A stretch of DNA of 13,494 nt from Ignavibacteriales bacterium (GCA_016207365.1 JACQPU010000320.1:1-13494); one strand, 5' to 3'; shown: positions 1-6,887, numbered from the stretch's first letter. Numbers and translations are program-made. Notes: a model not told the origin generated them from the sequence alone.

Positions 1-330
1 CAGTTCTACAAATTCAACGTCCGTCGTAATCCCAGCTCGCCGCCACAATCGAGCGAAGAAGAAAACAGTCAGCATGCCGCCGAAAAGGAAGTTCCACCAA
101 ATCCAATTCCCCGCGATGCCATTCCGGGCAACCAGTTCCGTCACTGCAAGAGGCGTGTCAGCCGCGAAGGTCGTCGCAACCATGGATGTTCCGGCCAACC
201 ACCACGGGAGATTCCTTCCTGACAGGAAGAATTCCTGAACGCTGCGCCCGGCGCGTCGCGTAAAATACGTGCCAATGCCTGCACTGAGGATGAAGTACGC
301 TCCTACAATGACCCAATCAACGATTTGCAT
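1..330 (-). CDS. SSS-family sodium/solute symporter, N-terminal part (runs off the left edge)
   Basis: Membrane transporter of the sodium:solute symporter (SSS, LeuT-fold) family, cut by the window edge after 110 residues with no stop. Residues 4-23 form a first hydrophobic helix (WVIVGAYFILSAGIGTYF). Then come a charged turn and the family signature FFLSGRNLPWWLAGTSMVATT at 34-54, of which FFLSGRNLPWW is the most diagnostic part. A further hydrophobic segment lies at 78-94. Family members carry sugars, amino acids or related solutes with Na+. The substrate cannot be read from this part, but divergence from an alpha-mannosidase gene suggests a sugar or glycoside (inference). The ATG at 328-330 fits the usual N-terminus of the family, with the first helix starting at once, although no clear Shine-Dalgarno site is seen. 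A hairpin and a sigma70-like promoter lie in the leader. Family confident; substrate unknown. Confidence 0.9.
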   Translation of the reverse strand, partial: MQIVDWVIVGAYFILSAGIGTYFTRRAGRSVQEFFLSGRNLPWWLAGTSMVATTFAADTPLAVTELVARNGIAGNWIWWNFLFGGMLTVFFFARLWRRAGITTDVEFVEL

Positions 331-349
331 GAGAATTGAATTGAGGGAT

Positions 350-393
350 CCCGTTTCGTCGCTATCCCGGAGCCCCGGGACTGCAGAAACGGG
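350..393 (-). promoter_or_regulatory. Long imperfect hairpin in the symporter leader
   Basis: Two nested inverted repeats lie between the candidate promoter and the symporter start. The outer stem is CCCGTTTC (350-357) with GAAACGGG (386-393), eight perfect pairs. The inner stem is CCCGG (366-370) with CCGGG (375-379), closing a 4-nt loop. No T-run follows on either strand, so it is not a plain intrinsic terminator. It could be a structured 5' UTR element or a regulator-binding site. It is seen directly; the function is inferred. Confidence 0.45.
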
Positions 394-405
394 CAAGACG
401 GGTCA

Positions 406-434
406 AATTTACAAGAACAGAGAGGGAATAGCAA
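406..434 (-). promoter_or_regulatory. Candidate sigma70-type promoter for the symporter
   Basis: Read on the minus strand, TTGCTA (434-429) is followed after exactly 17 nt by TAAATT (411-406). Each hexamer matches four of six consensus bases. It lies about 75 bp upstream of the symporter ATG and upstream of the leader hairpin, so the hairpin would be transcribed. Motif matching alone does not prove activity. If the organism belongs to Bacteroidota the consensus would differ. Confidence 0.3.
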
Positions 435-456
435 AGGGAAAAACAAAATGGTGTTC

Positions 457-490
457 CTTGCGCTGAGCAAGTCGAAACACTTGCGCAAGT
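457..490. promoter_or_regulatory. Palindrome pair, candidate shared operator between divergent genes
   Basis: ACTTGCGCAAGT at 479-490 is a perfect 12-bp palindrome with a central CG, the layout common for LacI-family operators. Just upstream, CTTGC (457-461) and GCAAG (467-471) form a second inverted repeat with the same half-site bases and a 5-nt spacer. The palindrome overlaps the -35-like TTGCGC of the weak alpha-mannosidase promoter and lies some 45 bp behind the -35 of the symporter promoter. One repressor could therefore control both genes. The repeats are seen; the regulator family is inferred. Confidence 0.4.
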
Positions 491-509
491 CACCAAGAAT
501 TCATATTTT
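481..509 (+). promoter_or_regulatory. Weak candidate promoter for the alpha-mannosidase
   Basis: TTGCGC (481-486) and TATTTT (504-509) are 17 nt apart and lie about 40 bp before the GH38 start. The -35-like element sits inside the perfect palindrome, which would suit repression by promoter occlusion. The match to consensus is modest, so this is a suggestion only. Confidence 0.22.
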
Positions 510-549
510 CCACAACCTTTTTCGAAAATGACCGACCGAAGCCAGCCAG

Positions 550-3500
550 ATGGCCCTTGACCTCCTTGACCAGATTCTCCCCAGTGTTCAACGGCATATT
601 TATCCGGCCATCGTCCCTATAAGTGATTGGAAAATAAAGGTTGGTGACATTCCAAACGGATTTGCACCATCCCTCAACGACAATAATTGGACTCCCATCA
701 CGCCTCCACAAGCCCGATGGGGCGCGTATGACACCACCTTCTGGTTCAGGTCAAAAGTCACCATACCCCCAGGATTCGCCAATCAGCCCCTGGCCCTCCT
801 GCTCGATTTTTCTGAAGGCCTTCTCTTTGTCAATGGAAAGGCTCACCATGGTCTCGACGGACACCATTGGGCCGTACCACTCACGCCGCGAGCAAGAGCC
901 GGACAAACATACTCCCTGGCCGTGCAGGCGCACAGCGGACGAAAAAAAGAACAAAATGAATTCCGGCAAGCCGACCTGGCGGTGGTCAATCCGACTGCCC
1001 GCGCGCTGCACAGCGGACTCTCTCTCCTGCGGGACCTGGAAAAATTCTATGGACAGGGATCGCCGGAATCCAAGGAAATCCGTGAGCTCATCCGCCGGTC
1101 ACTTATTTACCTCAAGTATTTCAAGCCGGATGGCGAAGAGTATCCGAATGCCATAGGTCGGGCGTACAGGTTTCTGACGCAAACTCTGGAGGCAGAGTTT
1201 CGAACAGAAATCCCCGGCAAGATCCACGTCCTCGGTCAGTCGCATCTCGACGTCGCGTGGCTGTGGACGCTTCGGGAAACACGCCGAAAAGCCGCAAGGA
1301 CATTTTCATCCGCACTGCGTCTCATGGAGGAGTTTCCGGAATTTCGCTTTGCGCAGAGCCAACCCCTCCTGTTGGATTTCGTCAAAAGCGATCATCCTGA
1401 ACTGTATAAGTTGATCCGGCAGAGAATTGCGGAGGGACGATGGGAACCGGTCGGAGCCATGTGGGTAGAACCGGATTGTCAAATGCCTTCCGGGGAATCC
1501 CTTATCCGTCACATCGCCCGCGGAAAACGCTTCGTGAAACAGGAATTTGGCATCGATATCGACACGGCCTGGCTTCCGGATTCATTCGGTTTCCCCTGGT
1601 CCCTTCCACAGATTCTCGTCAAATCGGGCATCCGGTATTTCTTCACGACAAAACTGAGCTGGAATGATACGACGGCGTTTCCGTACAATTCATTCCGATG
1701 GCAGGGAATCGATGGCACGCAAGTGCTTGCACACATGCCACCGGTAGGACTCGAGGGACAAATAAAGCCTGCTGATTTCCGAAAAAATTGGGAGCGCTTC
1801 AGCCAGCAGGAACAGTTGTCCGATGTTCTGCAAACCTATGGCCATGGCGACGGAGGAGGAGGGCCGACAGCAGGCGATCTGCACGCGCTTTCGTTCATGC
1901 AGCAGCTCCCCGCCCTACCCACTGTTCGCATTACTTCCCTCAAAGAATTCTGCCTGAAGCTCGAAGAGCACTCCAAAGAACTGCCTGTATGGAGCGATGA
2001 TCTGTACCTCGAAAAACATCGCGGCACATTCTCCACAAACGGACGAATAAAGAAAGCACACCGGGTATCTGAACGGGCCTTGTACACTGCCGAACTCCTT
2101 TCGGTCCTGGCCCTTCTCTGCAGCGGACGAAAATACCCCGAGGCTGATCTTGAGAAATCGTGGAAAAGACTCTTGCAGAATCAGTTCCACGATATCCTCG
2201 CGGGCACGGTTATCCAGGACGCAGCAGAAGAGGCGCTTAAGGATTTCGACCGTATCCGCGCAGTTGCTGAAAGCGTTGTGAAGAGCTCCGCAACTGTGCT
2301 TTCAAGATCCGTTCGACGTCGCGCGAAGGAGTTCCATTTCTCGGTCTTTAACACGCTGCCCTGGACACGGAGCGCATATGTTGAGGTTCCGATCAAATCA
2401 AAGGAACGGAATTTCAGGGTGACCGATGCACGGGGGAAGAGCGTTGAGTATCAGATTATTGCACGCGCAAAAGGTGTGACCACGATTCTCTGTTATGTGG
2501 AGGACATCCCGCCGGTAAGCGCTGTTCACCTGACGATCATTCCGACGGACACGAAGCGGGACATCGAAGCCCAATGGAAAGCGAGCACACGCCTGATCGA
2601 AACGCCAATTTATCGCATCCGCATGGATTCGCAAGGCAATTTCACATCCATCCAGGATAAGAAATCGAGAAAGGAAGTGCTGAAGAAAGGCCAGCGTGGA
2701 AATGCCCTGCAGAGTTTCCACGATGCGCCGGACGAATGGGAGGCCTGGGACCTCGAAGGCGGCTACGACAACCGAAAGGCCGATGTTTTGAGGTTCAAAT
2801 CTGCAAGAGTGGCAGAGGAAGGTCCCCTGAGAATGACGATTGAGGTTATCCGAAGATCCGACCGGGGATCCATCGTGCAGCAGCGAATCCAACTCTTCCA
2901 CAGATCGCCCCTCATTGAATTCAGAACGCGGCTTGTCTGGAATGACTCGAATATCCTCGTTAAAGCCGCTTTTCCGCTTAACGTTCATTCCTCAGCACTG
3001 CGATGTGAAGTGCCCTTCGGTTCTCAGGAACGGACAACAAAACCAAAAACCCCGGCGGAAAGGGCCAAGTTCGAGGTACCGGTTCACCAATGGATGGATA
3101 TTTCGGACCCCAAATTTGGTGTGAGCCTCCTCAACGACGGGAAGTATGGCTGCGATGCCAAGGAATCGACCATGCGTCTCACCCTTATCCGGTCTCCCCA
3201 TTATCCGCATCCGATCGATCCCCGCGCATCCACAGACAGTGCGGTGACAGACCAGGGCGACCAGGAATTCAGCTATGCCCTGTATCCGCACCAGGGTGAC
3301 TGGCGGAAAGCCGAAACGGTGCGGCGTGCCCGGGAATTCAATCACCCGGTCCTGGTATGGTCGAATGTGGAGCCCAGGGAATTTCCCCCTCTCCTTCATT
3401 CTCTCCCCTCGAATATCCTTGCGGACTCGATCAAGCGGGCGGATAATGGCGACGGGATCGTGATCCGCCTCCACGAAGCCCATGGACAGGTTACACGCTG

Positions 3501-3663
3501 TACACTTCAGAGCGGATTCGGGATTCTGCAGGCAGAAGAATGTGACCTCATGGAACAGGTTCACACCAAACTCAAAACCTCAAAAGGGGGAATTCCGCTT
3601 AAATTTTCTCCGTTTGAGATAAAAACGTTGCGGGTCAGGTTTCGCGCGCGGAAAAGCCGCTAA
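550..3663 (+). CDS. GH38 alpha-mannosidase, Ams1/MAN2C1 type
   Basis: Cytosolic retaining alpha-mannosidase that would release mannose from alpha-mannosides or glycan fragments; no signal peptide is visible. It has 1037 residues, the usual size of the Ams1/MAN2C1 branch. Residues about 40-150 look like the beta-rich N-terminal module (WFRSKVTIP, LLFVNGKAHHGLDGHH). The catalytic GH38 domain runs about 224-500. Expected zinc ligands are H232 and D234 in GQSHLDVAWLW, D344 (also the nucleophile) in WLPDSFGFPWSLPQI, and H547 in NQFHDILAGT. GHGDGGGGPT (431-440) probably carries the acid/base D434, and EKHRGTFSTNGR starts at 488. Residues about 590-1037 form the C-terminal beta domains. The ATG at 550 is the first available start because an in-frame TGA lies at 529-531; its Shine-Dalgarno site is poor. 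It diverges from an SSS symporter, which supports uptake followed by intracellular hydrolysis. The exact linkage specificity is not readable. Confidence 0.96.
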   Translation: MALDLLDQILPSVQRHIYPAIVPISDWKIKVGDIPNGFAPSLNDNNWTPITPPQARWGAYDTTFWFRSKVTIPPGFANQPLALLLDFSEGLLFVNGKAHHGLDGHHWAVPLTPRARAGQTYSLAVQAHSGRKKEQNEFRQADLAVVNPTARALHSGLSLLRDLEKFYGQGSPESKEIRELIRRSLIYLKYFKPDGEEYPNAIGRAYRFLTQTLEAEFRTEIPGKIHVLGQSHLDVAWLWTLRETRRKAARTFSSALRLMEEFPEFRFAQSQPLLLDFVKSDHPELYKLIRQRIAEGRWEPVGAMWVEPDCQMPSGESLIRHIARGKRFVKQEFGIDIDTAWLPDSFGFPWSLPQILVKSGIRYFFTTKLSWNDTTAFPYNSFRWQGIDGTQVLAHMPPVGLEGQIKPADFRKNWERFSQQEQLSDVLQTYGHGDGGGGPTAGDLHALSFMQQLPALPTVRITSLKEFCLKLEEHSKELPVWSDDLYLEKHRGTFSTNGRIKKAHRVSERALYTAELLSVLALLCSGRKYPEADLEKSWKRLLQNQFHDILAGTVIQDAAEEALKDFDRIRAVAESVVKSSATVLSRSVRRRAKEFHFSVFNTLPWTRSAYVEVPIKSKERNFRVTDARGKSVEYQIIARAKGVTTILCYVEDIPPVSAVHLTIIPTDTKRDIEAQWKASTRLIETPIYRIRMDSQGNFTSIQDKKSRKEVLKKGQRGNALQSFHDAPDEWEAWDLEGGYDNRKADVLRFKSARVAEEGPLRMTIEVIRRSDRGSIVQQRIQLFHRSPLIEFRTRLVWNDSNILVKAAFPLNVHSSALRCEVPFGSQERTTKPKTPAERAKFEVPVHQWMDISDPKFGVSLLNDGKYGCDAKESTMRLTLIRSPHYPHPIDPRASTDSAVTDQGDQEFSYALYPHQGDWRKAETVRRAREFNHPVLVWSNVEPREFPPLLHSLPSNILADSIKRADNGDGIVIRLHEAHGQVTRCTLQSGFGILQAEECDLMEQVHTKLKTSKGGIPLKFSPFEIKTLRVRFRARKSR

Positions 3664-3691
3664 GTCTGAGGAATTATGACGAGGAAGGAGA

Positions 3692-4615
3692 TTACGCGAA
3701 GAGATTCTTCAGCACAAACCAGACATTTGCGGGCCGCTCGGCAAGCCGCCGCACATACCATGGGAACCAGTAGGACCCGTAGCTGATCAGGCACCGAACG
3801 GAATACCCCTCCGCCGCAAGCCGTCGCTGAACATCTGTCCGAATCCCATAAAGTAGCTGTAACTCGTACCGGGACTTGTCCAATCCACGCCTTCTCGATT
3901 CTTCATTGATGCGGTCGATCAGGGACTGGTCGTGCGTGGCCACACCGAAAAAAACTCCGTTCGCTGCCGCATCAAGCATGGTTTTGGAAAGTGTGAGATA
4001 ATTCGCATCAACTTCAGCTTTCCTGGTAAATGCCACGTCCGGTGGCTCTTTGTAGGCGCCCTTCACAAGCCGGATGCCTGGGGAGAGCGGAAGAAGCTCG
4101 GCCAGGTCACGTTCTGTTCTCCGAAGGTACGACTGAAGGCAAACGCCGACCTTCTTGTGGCGCTCCCGCATACGTCTATAAATCCGAAGGGTCCGATCGA
4201 CGTAGGGGCTCTGTTCCATATCTATCCACACCCAGGTCTTTGCTTCTTCTGCCGCCTGGATGATGCGCTCAAGGTTTCCGACACAGAGATCCTCCCCCAA
4301 ATCGAGACCAAGTTGGGTCAGTTTGACGGACAAGTATGCATCCACACCGAGGTTGCTGATTTTGCGCGATGCATCAACGTAATGGTCGGCAACCTCCCGG
4401 GCCGTATGTTCATCGAGGACATTTTCCCCCAGGCGAGTAAAGATCGTATTGATGCGGTCCTGCTTCAGTGCGGATGCTGCTGCAAGCGCGTCATCGAGCT
4501 CCTCACCGGGCATGAACCTGTTGACGGCGCGGCGTATAAAACGGTAGCGCGGGAGTTTCTCCCGCAATGTTCGGTTTTCTGAAATCCAGAGCAATGCGGA
4601 TCGTGCAAGTCCCAT
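3692..4615 (-). CDS. Monofunctional proline dehydrogenase-like flavoenzyme with variant active-site residues
   Basis: FAD-dependent oxidoreductase of the proline dehydrogenase family, which oxidises proline to pyrroline-5-carboxylate with electrons passed to the quinone pool. The 307 residues match the one-domain bacterial enzymes; no P5C dehydrogenase domain is attached. Barrel landmarks are LSVKLTQLG (95-103, K98), IRLVKGAYKEP (181-191, K185), YELQLLYG (250-257) and the end motif WFPWYVRRLAERPANVWF (283-300), with R289/R290 matching the two arginines that hold the proline carboxylate. Two tyrosines that line the proline pocket in E. coli PutA (Y540, Y552) fall on L276 and W286 here, so proline may not be the true or only substrate. 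The start follows an AAGGAG site 7 nt away that overlaps the stop codon of the SDR gene, so the two are probably co-transcribed and coupled. The 3' end converges on the alpha-mannosidase with only 28 bp between and no visible terminator. Confidence 0.92.
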   Translation of the reverse strand: MGLARSALLWISENRTLREKLPRYRFIRRAVNRFMPGEELDDALAAASALKQDRINTIFTRLGENVLDEHTAREVADHYVDASRKISNLGVDAYLSVKLTQLGLDLGEDLCVGNLERIIQAAEEAKTWVWIDMEQSPYVDRTLRIYRRMRERHKKVGVCLQSYLRRTERDLAELLPLSPGIRLVKGAYKEPPDVAFTRKAEVDANYLTLSKTMLDAAANGVFFGVATHDQSLIDRINEESRRRGLDKSRYELQLLYGIRTDVQRRLAAEGYSVRCLISYGSYWFPWYVRRLAERPANVWFVLKNLFA

Positions 4616-4626
4616 CGTGCGACTCC

Positions 4627-5418
4627 TTACAACACGCTCTTCAGGGATCCCCCGTCAACCTGCAGGGTTGCCCCAGTAATGTATGATGCAGCGGGCGACA
4701 AGAGAAACACCGCCGCCCGTGCATACTCTTCAGGCTCCCCATACCGGCCCAACGGAATCTGACCAAGCATGGCTTGCTTCTGGTCCTCCGGAGTAACTCC
4801 CCTGCTCCTCGCATTCACGGCATCCAATTCTTTCACACGATCCGTGTCTATCCGTCCGGGCATGAGATTATTGACCCTGATTCGATCTTCGGCAAGTTCT
4901 TTTGCAAGCGTTTTCGACAAAGCAGAGAGCGTTGAACGGACCACGTTAGACAGCACCAGATTGTCGATCGGCTCTTTCACCGACGTAGAGGTTGAAAACA
5001 GGATGCTTCCTCCTCCACGTGCCCTCATGGGCGCAAGAACACTCCGCACAAGGCGTAAGGATCCGAAGAGCAAAAGCTCAACAGCGTCCTGCCATTGTGC
5101 GTCAGTGAGCGAGGCAAACGTACCCGCTGGAGGGCCCCCGGAATTCACCAACAAAAGGTCAATCCCTCCAAATTCCCTCACGGTATCGTCCCTCCACCGC
5201 TCGATCGCTCCTGCCGACGTGAGATCGGCCGTACATGCGAGAACCTCGGTACGGCTTTCTTTTTGAATCAGAGCCTTGGCGGACTGAATGGCCTGGGTGT
5301 TACGCGATGCGATGGAGACAAAGCATCCTTCCTTCGCCAGGATCGAGGCCACGGCAAATCCAAGTCCTTTGCTCGCCCCGGCAATCATTGCGACTTTACC
5401 CTTCAGGCCAAGGTCCAT
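4627..5418 (-). CDS. SDR-family oxidoreductase-like protein lacking the canonical Tyr/Lys pair
   Basis: Rossmann-fold protein of the short-chain dehydrogenase/reductase superfamily, 263 residues, the classical length. The nucleotide-binding loop is AGASKGLG (13-20), a slightly altered TGxxxGxG. NSGGPP (92-97) replaces the usual NNAG. The serine region is STSTS (142-146). The catalytic stretch reads NLVLSNVVR (153-161), placing S157 and R161 where YxxxK is expected. The end VNNLMPGRIDTDR (182-194) and ITGATLQVDGG (247-257) are typical. A known atypical group, often labelled 3-oxoacyl-ACP reductase-like, shares NSGGPP and LSNxxR, so this looks like a real subfamily and not a damaged gene. GGAGG lies 6 nt before the ATG. 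It is 36 bp behind the lipoprotein gene and 11 bp ahead of the proline dehydrogenase gene. The substrate is unknown; a 3-oxoacyl-ACP role should not be assumed. Confidence 0.93.
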   Translation of the reverse strand: MDLGLKGKVAMIAGASKGLGFAVASILAKEGCFVSIASRNTQAIQSAKALIQKESRTEVLACTADLTSAGAIERWRDDTVREFGGIDLLLVNSGGPPAGTFASLTDAQWQDAVELLLFGSLRLVRSVLAPMRARGGGSILFSTSTSVKEPIDNLVLSNVVRSTLSALSKTLAKELAEDRIRVNNLMPGRIDTDRVKELDAVNARSRGVTPEDQKQAMLGQIPLGRYGEPEEYARAAVFLLSPAASYITGATLQVDGGSLKSVL

Positions 5419-5454
5419 GCGGGGCCTCCGCTATAGCCTGGATAACGCGCCGGT

Positions 5455-5964
5455 TTATTTCTTCGTTTTTGACTTTGCTGGTGCCTTTGTGGGCGGTTCC
5501 GGCTGTGGCATTGGCATGTCGGTGTTCCAGATCTCCACATAAACCTTCCAGGCTCCATCCGCCTGACGCTTCCACACGACGAGGTACTTGCCCTTGTCAT
5601 CAATACTCATACCGCCGACTTCCATTGTCATCTCGTAGCTACCGACCTCATAACCGAGCGAGCCCGACGCATCGATTTCAACACTCTTGAAATCGACTTT
5701 CGAGAACTTCATGCCCATCGCGGCCATGTCCTTCATCCATTTCCCGATTGCTTCCTTGCCGCGCAGCATGGTCGCGTTGGAAGGCAATGAAATAGCGTTG
5801 TCATCATAGTATGCCAGAGCTTTTTCGTGGTCGCCCGAAAGCATGGCATTCTTCGAAACTGCATTGTAATCCTCGACCCGTTTCTTCAGTCCCTCGACAT
5901 CCGTCTGCGGAGCACAGGATATCAGCAGCACCGCTACAAGGGCAACAACTATGGATTGTTTCAT
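5455..5964 (-). CDS. Predicted lipoprotein with NTF2-like (DUF4440/SnoaL-type) domain
   Basis: Small exported protein of 169 residues. Residues 1-16 are a lipoprotein signal peptide with lipobox L-I-S-C ending at C17, so it should be anchored by lipid in the cell envelope. Residues about 21-145 look like an alpha+beta NTF2-like fold of the DUF4440/SnoaL group. They contain LKKRVEDYNAVSKNAMLSGD, YYDDNAISLPSNA (52-64), RGKEAIGKWMKDM (68-80), GSLGYEVGSYEM (101-112) and YLVVWKRQADGAWKVYVEIWN (127-147), the usual ketosteroid-isomerase-like pattern. The tail 149-169 is rich in Pro, Lys and Ala and is probably disordered. Members of this superfamily bind small ligands or act as enzymes, but nothing here fixes the activity. 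AGGAGG lies 4 nt before the ATG, a strong though close site. It sits in a same-strand run between the flavodoxin-like and SDR genes. Confidence 0.85.
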   Translation of the reverse strand: MKQSIVVALVAVLLISCAPQTDVEGLKKRVEDYNAVSKNAMLSGDHEKALAYYDDNAISLPSNATMLRGKEAIGKWMKDMAAMGMKFSKVDFKSVEIDASGSLGYEVGSYEMTMEVGGMSIDDKGKYLVVWKRQADGAWKVYVEIWNTDMPMPQPEPPTKAPAKSKTKK

Positions 5965-5994
5965 AATACCTCCTAAGTGTGAATTGTGGGATTA

Positions 5995-6027
5995 ATGTGA
6001 TTGATGTAGTGATGTGATGATGTAGTG
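5995..6027 (-). repeat. Two-copy tandem repeat in the lipoprotein leader
   Basis: On the plus strand, ATGTGATTGATGTAGTG (5995-6011) is followed directly by ATGTGATGATGTAGTG (6012-6027), the same unit less one T. Read as RNA from the minus strand the stretch is C/A-rich and nearly G-free, so it would be unstructured. It lies between the flavodoxin-like and lipoprotein genes, upstream of a strong ribosome binding site. Confidence 0.7.
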
Positions 6028-6051
6028 AGTCGTGATATGAAGCTTTTGCGG

Positions 6052-6633
6052 TCACCGGCGCACGTTCATGGTCAATTCTGCGACTCTCCGGCCCAGCGCC
6101 CTTCCCTTTTCGATAAACTGCGGCTCCAGTTCGCCGGAATGGAACGGGGGTTCTTCTGTTATCCCCGATGCACCAAAGGCCGACTTCCAGTCCTCTCCTC
6201 CCACGACGATCATTCCGAACACAAGCATCGATTGGAGGATGCTCATCATTACGTGCTCCTCCCCTGCGGAAATTCCTCCTCCGGTCGAAAATGCGGCCCC
6301 GATCTTGTTCCTCATGGTCCCATCAAACGGCCAGGAATTGATGAATTCCTGAACCGGTGGCGCCACGGCGGCATTATAGACCGGGCTTCCGACGATCAGC
6401 GCCGCCGCCGCTCGAATTATCGATTCGTCGATCCCGGTCACGGGTAGCACGACAACCCGCACAGTCCCGACATCAGTCGCTCCTTCAGAAATTGCTTTTG
6501 CAAGCTTTTCCGTGTTGCCGCGTTCGCTGTAGTAAGCGATGAGTACGAGAGGGCGATTATCAGACTGAACCTGGGCCGCAACCTGTGCGGTCAGCATTAA
6601 CAGAAAAAGCCACGCAGCAAATCTTGCGGTCAC
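6052..6633 (-). CDS. Exported flavodoxin/WrbA-like flavoprotein
   Basis: Flavodoxin-fold protein of 193 residues with an N-terminal signal peptide. Residues 1-21 are hydrophobic and end in TAQVAA-Q, a good signal peptidase I site, so it should reach the periplasm. The mature part starts with a beta strand (LVLIAYYS, 29-36) and the FMN phosphate loop SERGNTEKLA (36-45). GSPVYNAAVAPPVQEF (82-97) and FSTGGGISAGEEHVMM (115-130) are the second and third flavin-loop regions and resemble WrbA-type NAD(P)H:quinone oxidoreductases. Export is unusual because these enzymes are normally cytosolic. No twin-arginine motif is visible, so FMN would have to be loaded outside if it is bound at all. The start is a GTG with a weak GGAAAC site; the next Met (residue 13) would cut into the signal peptide, so GTG is preferred. 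It is probably the first gene of the minus-strand run that continues with the lipoprotein 87 bp on. Confidence 0.85.
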   Translation of the reverse strand: MTARFAAWLFLLMLTAQVAAQVQSDNRPLVLIAYYSERGNTEKLAKAISEGATDVGTVRVVVLPVTGIDESIIRAAAALIVGSPVYNAAVAPPVQEFINSWPFDGTMRNKIGAAFSTGGGISAGEEHVMMSILQSMLVFGMIVVGGEDWKSAFGASGITEEPPFHSGELEPQFIEKGRALGRRVAELTMNVRR

Positions 6634-6887
6634 TCTGTTTCCAATGAACCTAAATGCACTCCAACATCGCCGGATTCCCGATAGCTCGCGGAGAGAAGGA
6701 GATCATCCGGGGTTGTTTTCTATTCGTTTTGTCCACACATTGAGCGAGCTTGTGTTGCGTCACGACCGGAACCAGGACTTTGCGCCGATTCGGAACAACA
6801 AGCGACACATTGGGACGCTCAAGCTGGGGGAAAATAGCCAGAAAATCAATGGGAAGAAACGGGCCGGAATACATGCCGAATACCGTG

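Noticed and set aside
303..488. 61-codon minus-strand ORF over the symporter leader
   Set aside because: It overlaps the candidate promoter, the hairpin and the start of the symporter in another frame, and shows no protein motif.
528..530. ATG upstream of the alpha-mannosidase start
   Set aside because: It is out of frame with the GH38 protein, and the in-frame codon at 529-531 is a TGA.
2398..3564. Two long minus-strand ORFs (196 and 190 codons) inside the alpha-mannosidase gene
   Set aside because: They are antisense to the well-conserved GH38 frame, have no ribosome sites and no recognisable domains.
3664..3691. Bidirectional terminator between the convergent mannosidase and proline dehydrogenase genes
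   Set aside because: No stem with a T-run could be found in the 28 bp or the adjacent gene ends.
3932..4582. 216-codon plus-strand ORF
   Set aside because: It mirrors the proline dehydrogenase gene and its translation shows no coherent motifs.
6683..6750. Inverted repeat AGCTCGC / GCGAGCT in the flavodoxin-DUF3095 intergenic region
   Set aside because: Only 7 bp arms with a 54-nt gap; such pairs arise often by chance and no function could be argued. Nothing else clear was seen between these two genes.
6750..6887. Longer N-terminus for the DUF3095 protein
   Set aside because: The extra 46 residues do not resemble the family N-terminus, which begins at the FYTSVPP stretch, and the upstream ATG lies within the divergent promoter region without a ribosome site.
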